A stretch of DNA of 64,000 nucleotides. It comes from Rugalucina vietnamica. Taxonomy: Eukaryota; Mollusca; Bivalvia; Lucinida; Lucinidae. The notes beneath the pieces were generated by a model, which saw only the letters and a program-made list of their open reading frames with translations, ran no database searches and was not told where the DNA came from. The position numbers and the translations under genes are program-made. The stretch covers positions 42,064,329 to 42,128,328 of the forward strand of contig OZ024880.1 in assembly GCA_964017185.1 (NCBI GenBank). The letters are read 5' to 3'. The first letter of the stretch is position 1. Each line of letters begins with the position of its first letter. This document shows, piece by piece, positions 47,201 to 55,400 of this stretch.

Positions 47201-49365
47201 TGATTTATCTGTGTATTTATCTTGTTTTTGTTTGTATTTCAGCTCGTTGGAATGACGAGAATTGTGGAATGAATAGGGGCTATGTATGTAAGAAACCAGT
47301 CACTGGAACCGTGGTTATCCCTTCCCCATCGCCCTACCCACCTGGGGGATGTGCCAACGGGTTTACAAGAGTCCCTGGCGGAAGTAAGAAGGAACTTACG
47401 CAATTATTATCAAAAGGGAATTAAAATTATAATTATGGCGTGGTTTAAATTATGCGTTGAATCCACGATAGTCCAACACTTGAACGACATGTTTAGATAA
47501 TGTATCGTGCTTGTGTGGATTCACTATGTGTTGTCTTAATACTAAAATAGCTCAAATAAGATAATACCGTTCCCTTCTGATAGTTTGCCATTCATTCGGT
47601 CAAATACACAATGACAGAGTCGTCCACTGAGCGAACCACTTCCCATTCATTTGACCTTGTTTTGCAGGAAATAAATGTTTCTACCTGAATCATGATTTGT
47701 TAAACTGGACCACAGCACGTGATCATTGTCAGCGGTTTGGTGTGGGCTACAACTTGGCTAGCATTGAAGATATTTTTGAGCAAGGTCAGTAGTTGATTCA
47801 AGCGTCACGAAATCTCTATCTATCTTCATACACCGAGTCGATCAATTTCTGATCATCATCTCAGGTAATTTCTTGACCTTGAAAATAAAAAAGGATATAG
47901 TTGATGTTTTTGTTGTATTTTCCATATTGTTGCGGGCGTTCACGAACGCCCGCATATATATACGTTGATGCAAACACACATCAATCCGGAAATGACGGCA
48001 ATTAGACCGATCCCACTGTTGCTCCCGCATCATCATAAGTCAGTACCTGGCGAAAAACGAGTAGGAAACCAACCATAATGATACATGCTAAGACAAAAAA
48101 TAAGATCGTGAACGAATTATTTCGGAATTAGACCGAACCCATCATTGTTTCCGCGTCTTCATCCACAAGTCCACAGATGGCGAATAATGAGTGGGGAACC
48201 AAATCAGCTGTTCCAAGAATTGAACATAATGGCAATTGATTCCATGAGTTAACATTATTATTATTGTGAAAGATGATAAAAATAATCCAAAATTACTGTT
48301 TTGATTTAAAAAAAAAAAGGCCATTTAAAAGTTTTATTTTGAATGGTCAGAAAACCATTGCTATCTTGAAGCCCAATATATTTTGATAAAATAATACTTA
48401 TTTATTTGGAGTTTTTCTGATGATACATGTATTAAAAGCGAAGCATAGTAAGGTCTATCTATGCTGCGAAGATGAAGTTAGCGGAAGCGGATCAACTCGG
48501 CCTGATACCAACTCGGCTCCTGAGTCAACTCGGTCCTGTGTGTACTTGTTCTAATATTTGACTATCCTTTTTTTTCTGCACACCAGGAACCAGGAATTAA
48601 AGCACATATGTTGAATAGGGTCAGCTTTCATCCTATAACTAGGGCTAAACGCCCGCAAGCTTTTTGAAAAAGCTAATACTTGTTGGTCAAAACATTGATT
48701 GTGGGTTCTCGTGCAAGGCGGTTCTAACGATTACCCATAATGCATGTCTTAGATTAAAAACAGTTTTACTATGTAAAGGTCGGGGTGAGGGATATACATC
48801 TCATGAAAATGGTTTCCATATGTACACTGTTTAAAAGAAAACATATTAAGAATTGGTGCTTATTTTCTGAGGCCAGATTAGACGAACTGTACGTCCTTTA
48901 GTTATTCTTGAGTTTATATATTCTATATTTCTTGTGTAATAAAACCCACATATGTTTCGTTGTTAAACAGATTATTTCATGGCCATGACTGCCAAGGAAA
49001 CTAGCCCCTTTTGGATAGGGCTGAGTGATAGAAAGTCCGACAACTTGTTCCTTTGGTCTGACAATGCCCCTGTAGTCTACACCAACTGGGATAGAGGCCA
49101 ACCCCCATCTACAGACAGTAAACTTGTATGTAGAAACCACAGAGAAACAATAGAACCAACGAAGTTACTGTCGATATATCCACATTTCAACATTGCTTGC
49201 TTGCTTTTACCGGAATAACAGTTTCCTATCTGACGCTTTAATACGATAACCACACCACCAAGTGAACACAAATAGTTGTCCGTCAATGTTTCAGTCTTTC
49301 ATGTAGACAAAACGTAAAAAGGAAAAATAAAACACACTAAAATGCTCACGATCTATCCCACAACA

Positions 49366-49432
<67 letters not shown>

Positions 49433-52400
49433 CGCTATCATATAAGACGTCTAGTGAAAAATGCCAGAAATCAATACTTAAGTACAGACCTTTGTGTTTT
49501 TAAATACAGATCTGTGTGTTCCTAAGCATAGATCTGTTTGTCCAAAAGTACAGATCTATGTGTTCTTAAGTACAGATCTGTTTGTCCACAAGTACCAATC
49601 TTTGTGTTTTTGACTTCAGAAAAACTGTGTGATTGCCAAGAATAAGAAAGGGCATGAGGGAAAGTGGGCAGACAAACCGTGTAGCAGTCTGTTTTACTCT
49701 CTGTGCCAATCCAGACAAGGTAAAAACCATAACTTACCCTATATATGACAAATTGACTTGCCCATCATTATCATTGGGGTGAGCATTGTCTTGTTAGGGG
49801 CATAAGGAGTGATTTTGAATGTGTATTCCATTTTCCGATGAAATTCCTCCGAGCAAACAGACTAGCTCTGCGACGTCACATCTTGGATTATACTATACTA
49901 TTTATCTATGTCCCATAAAAAAAAGTCGCTAGGCTTATATGAATTAAGACATTGTCAGAGTCTTAAATCCTTAAAAATATTTTCTTCTTGATATTAAAAT
50001 TTGAACGAAATAAAATAAAAATGTTTGTAAATGGTTCTTGTCAGTAGTAATTTTCCTCAAGATTTCCTTTACCTTTACGAAAAATTGCTTTCTCCATTTT
50101 TCAGACCCTAACCTACCGATTTATCCACCACCCTCTAACTGTCAGAACGGATACCAGTCTTACCAGCAATCCTGCTACAAGGTTGTTAATGATGGTAAGT
50201 GCACTACAAAATGCATGAATGAATGAATAATTTTGTTAAAGTGTCACCACTGTATACAGATATAGTATTCAAAGAAATGTTCATTTTAAACAGTGCCAGC
50301 CTTTGAAGACTTACGAGACACTGATGAAACATTGAATATATCATCAAAAATACGTAGGTCATTCAAAAAGTAATGCAATATGTAGCATATTTTTGTGCAT
50401 TTTTATTTTACAGAGGTAATGTTTTTAATTTCTGAAAGTTTGATTCAATCTGCATTCAGGAAAATAAACATCAACTAAATCGGACCATACACTTAATGTT
50501 GCTTAGCAACCATAGAATGGCAGCGAAGGTGTCGTGGCCGCGAAAACCACTTTTCAAAAATTGAATAAATAAACATAAAGTTTTGGTATTTCTTTGGCGG
50601 TGTTTTAAACAGCTACCTATATACATGTTTGTGTAATGTCGCCTTAGCCAAAACTTTCTAGGCAACTACAATGTTCATACAGGCCCACGCGTGTCAACTG
50701 TTGCTTAGCAACGCCAAAACCTATGCGATTTCGGTTTAATGCATTTTCCATAGATTTTGGTTGCTAGGCAACGAAATATGTTATCTGAGATTTGCATTTG
50801 ATAGCAAGTAGTTTTAAAAGCGTCAATAGCAGATACAAGTAGGCGTATAAATATTCCATTTAAAAAACTAGATGTCAAATTGTAGCAGAAATTTTATCTC
50901 TACCCCCATTTTTCACCCTTCGATTGAGAAATTTTAGTCATTTTTTCAACTTTGATTGAGTGTCATTTAAAATATATCAATCAGATTGCATTATCTTGAA
51001 CTTTAAATGCAACTATTTCAATTTCGGTATAAGAAAATAAATCAAATACGTTTAGTTTGGTTTTCCTGTCACCATGGCAACGGTTTTAAGAGTCGTGGCC
51101 AAGTGCCTTTACACAGTGTTCTATTGTTGCTAGGCAACAGAAAGTCGAGCATGTGACAAGGTGTTGAACTGTCTCGCAGAGGGCGAATTGAATTTATGTT
51201 TCCCGAAAGCTAAATCAAACATAAGTAACGTGTTCAAACAAAAAAATATGGTCAATATTGCATTACTTATTGAATGACCCTCGTGTATATAAAACTACAC
51301 ATAATGTTCTAACTTTGAACACAATCACCCTTATGTTCTTAGTATGTTCTTAGATCTTATACTGCAGGAGGGGGTCAAAGAAAAATCGAACTCAGTAAAT
51401 GTAGACCGCCCTTAGAAATCGGTTACATGTATTTTGTCCCATCAAATGAATTAGCTTCTCTTGTATTTCATTCATATTCGTATGGTAAACAGTGGGCTGG
51501 GCTTTTTAACTGTATTTATATAGTTTTACGTATGTGAAAAATAAACCATACTGAATCATGTATTCTTGAGGTAATGCCATCTCAGGAACCCATATGTGAA
51601 GCTATATGACAAGCCGTTTTTGCAATGTATGTCACATAATAAAACTTACATTTACTAGAAAAGGTTGGTGTACATCTCTACTAAGAGAGCCTTTTTTAAG
51701 TGGCAGCATGTAATATATCGTGTCTGTCAAATACTGCATAGGGAGAATTTTGGCATATCTGCTAGACCAAGTTTCTGTTCCAGTGGCGTCATGGTCTGAT
51801 GCGAGGACCGCATGTAAGAATGACGGTGGTAATCTTGTCTCTATTTCTGATATCCACGAGTCGGGATTTGTTGTCACCCTGGCTGGGCAGAGTTCGCCTT
51901 TCTGGATTGGACTATCTGATGAACGAGTATGCATGCTTGTTATTTATTCTGTTACTCATTTTTTTCGCATTTATAGACAACACAAGTAAGTTCATTATGA
52001 ACCACATTGCTCAATGAAGTAAAATACACACGTTACTATTATCGTCTAAGTTCTTATCATTGCAAGCAAGTTCGAATGGCCGCGGTGTCTCTCACATGCA
52101 AGCGGCTAGGACTGTGTTGTTATTGGAAGAAAGAATACAAGTTCCAATTTACAAGACCGTTCAACACCTATATTTTAGTTTTATTGTCGTTATCTCATCC
52201 CTGTTCGTAATCTACTGTAATTTGCAATCTGTAATTTTATCTGCCCTTATCATGATACTGTAAAACTGACCAATTCATTACGAAAACACGCCCGTGTAAA
52301 TTATATAAATTTTTCTATAGTTGTAAAAACTGAAAATTTTCTGCAGAAAAAGTTTTATATTTTTCTTATTTTTGCTCAAAACATAGATTGTGGGTACACG

Positions 52401-55400
52401 TTAGAACCGCCTCGCCGAGGCGGTTCTAACGAGTACCCACAATCTATGTTTTGGAGCTAAAATAAGAAAAATAGGTATACCCCTGCATACCCCACTTTTG
52501 CTGTATAAAAGTGGGGTTCAAGGGGATATACATTACACGGACATGTTTTCGTGATGTTGAAAGAAAAATGCCCGAGATTAGTATACATCTTTCACTGGGG
52601 AGGAGTTAAACTAATCATTACGTATCTTAAAGGTCCACGGACTGTATGGTTGGTCCGATGGCTGGCCTGTGAGGTTCACGAACTGGGGTCGTCATCAGCC
52701 CTCCTACCCCGTCAATGGAGGTTGTGTAGTGACTACTGAGAAAGGGACTTGGATGGACAATGACTGTTCACAGAAATATCGCTATGTCTGCAAAATATCG
52801 TCAGGTATTGTTAAACCATTTATGGCGAATGGACTTTCTCATCCATATTATTTGGAGGAGCCCACTTTCATTGGAGTGATGTCAAATTTCAATTTCAGTT
52901 TTGGGTGAAATGCATGTATGCAAACATTAATGCCCATAAGACGCAGGCTTTTGTGGGTTAACTCATATAAGCCTGGCGTCCTTTTTATGGGACATAGGCA
53001 AACAGTATAGCCCCAGATGTGACGCCGCAGAACGCGGCGTCCCATCTGGGGCTATTCTGTTTGCTCAGAGAAATCTCATCGAAAAATTGAATAAAATTTT
53101 AAAAATCACTCCTAACACCCCTAAAAATGAAAGTGGACTCATCCAAATGATAATGATGGGAAAATCCATTCGTCAAATATGGGTTAATATGGATTCACGT
53201 TATTTTATTCCCATAATAACTTGCATCTTTTTCGAGTGATTCATTAAGTTTTTGTGCATTTTAGTTCATCCTGCCTCTACATTAAACCATTTAAAGAATG
53301 ATTATTAACTGAAATAGAAAGATTTTCAGCCAAACATTTGAAGTTCGAATAAATAAAGTGTTTACTTGTTAAACCCCAAAACACTTTCGACATCTCTTTG
53401 CATTACATAGTTTGGATCTGGAATATGATAGCGACTTACAAACAAAAGTTCACTATTAGATTTTGGAATGTATAGTAAGCTTTCTTTTGTTGACCATATA
53501 TAATAATTTTTATGCATATCTGATGTAAGCTTGAGGAATGCGTGCATCATGAGAGCGTTTTGAGAAAAATAAAGCCTCAGAAAATGTCATCCAGCTCAAC
53601 TGATTTATTTTTCCTCTCTCTCTTGAAAGCCCATTACTGAGCTTTAAATACATGTCAGTACATGTTTCATTTTCCAGCCACACCACCGGCTACAACCGCC
53701 GTGCCACCCGGGAATTGTTCGAATCCCAAAGCGATTCCCAACGGTGACTACTGTTACATTGCTTTTGAAAACCACGTGCGCTCGTGGCCGGAAGCAAACT
53801 ACGCATGTCAGAAGAACGGAATGCAGCTAGCATCGGTTCATTCTAAAGCTGAAATGGATTTTATCTCCGCCCTGATTTCCCAAGCAAACATAACGGATCC
53901 ATCAAATAAACCTAACACGTGGCTTGGTCTCTCGAAAGGCCCTGATGGTAAACGTTCTCCACATTTGTTTTGATGATGATTACATTGAATATAACTTTTT
54001 TGTATTTTCTTACCCCGTATTTAGTCAATGTATATTGGTTTCTAGATAAAACCGTTTTCAGTATGCAGAGAAAACGAGCACTGTACGTTACAATAATGGG
54101 CAGTTATTTGTTTTGCTTTCTATTTCTATTCTAGTCCGTTCATATCTCTGCTGGGAATTCCTGAATTGAAAGAATTTCATTTAAAGATGTATTTATTTGT
54201 GCTAAACTGACCCCTTTGCTACTTTTGTTTGTCATGTTGACAGGCTCATTCATGTGGTCTGACAATTCAGCAGTAAGTTTCTTGTACTGGAACCCAGGGG
54301 AACCTTCGGGGATAGGGAAGAATGGGCAAGTAGAGGAATGCATCGAAGTGTCTAGGACGAGTGGACAGTGGAATGATGTTGACTGTTTTTATACAAGAGG
54401 ATATGTGTGTAAAGCATCTAAAGGTAACAAATAGGTCCTGTCAAAATGTTTGACGCAAAAAAACCGACTAGGCAACTAAGTCTGGCTAAAATCAGATTCC
54501 GTAAAGCTGAAAAGACTATAGAAGAGGAAGGCTCTTATTAAATTACATAAATATCATTGACGTAGTGCCCATATGAACGGACAATAATCCGCTTGCTGGG
54601 CTCATTTTCACAAAATACCCTTGCACAATAAAATCAGGGACCGCGGCTCAAACCTTTGACAGATACTTGTAATTAAATCGACATGAACATTGGATTTGCA
54701 TATTTGCATTAATTTCTTGTTTTAATAAATTCATTGTCTTTAGTTTTTCAGACTACAGCTGCCACTGGGAGCCAGGTCACAGTTCCTGTAAACCCTGTCA
54801 CACAACCAGTTCAAACCAACCCACCGATTCAAACGAATCCACCTGTACAAACCAACCCACCGGTCCAAACCAACCCACCAATTCAAACTCAGCCTCCTGT
54901 TCAAACCAATCCGCCAGTTCAAACAAATCCACCATTCCAAACATACCCACCTATCCAAACTAACCCACCAGTTTTAACCAACCTTCCATTTCAGACATTT
55001 CCACCTTTTCAAACATACCCTGTGTTTACTCAGCCTAAAGTTACGTATACGCCCGGACCAGCAATAACAGCCAAACAACAGCAGCAACAACAACGTTCCC
55101 CGGGACAAAGTAAGAACTTGTTCGGTTTCGTCATTAGAGATTAAAAATGAGCATCAGCCATTAAAACACTAAAGATCGTGCTTTATAAATGTTTTAGCGT
55201 CATTACCAATTGTGAATGAAATGACGCTTAAACAATAATTAATTGATAAGACAGTTTCAAAGAAATCCATTTGTAGAAACAGATTCCAAAGTCTAAAAGT
55301 AAAATGAACCACGCTAACAGGCATTAGTCAGAGTCAAGTAAAATAGCTACTAGCCAACAAAAATAGTACTTTGAAACTGCCAACAAAACGATAACAGAGA

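Noticed and set aside
54740-54958. Trp/Leu/Asn-rich minus-strand frame
   Set aside because: Antisense of the QTNP stalk repeat.
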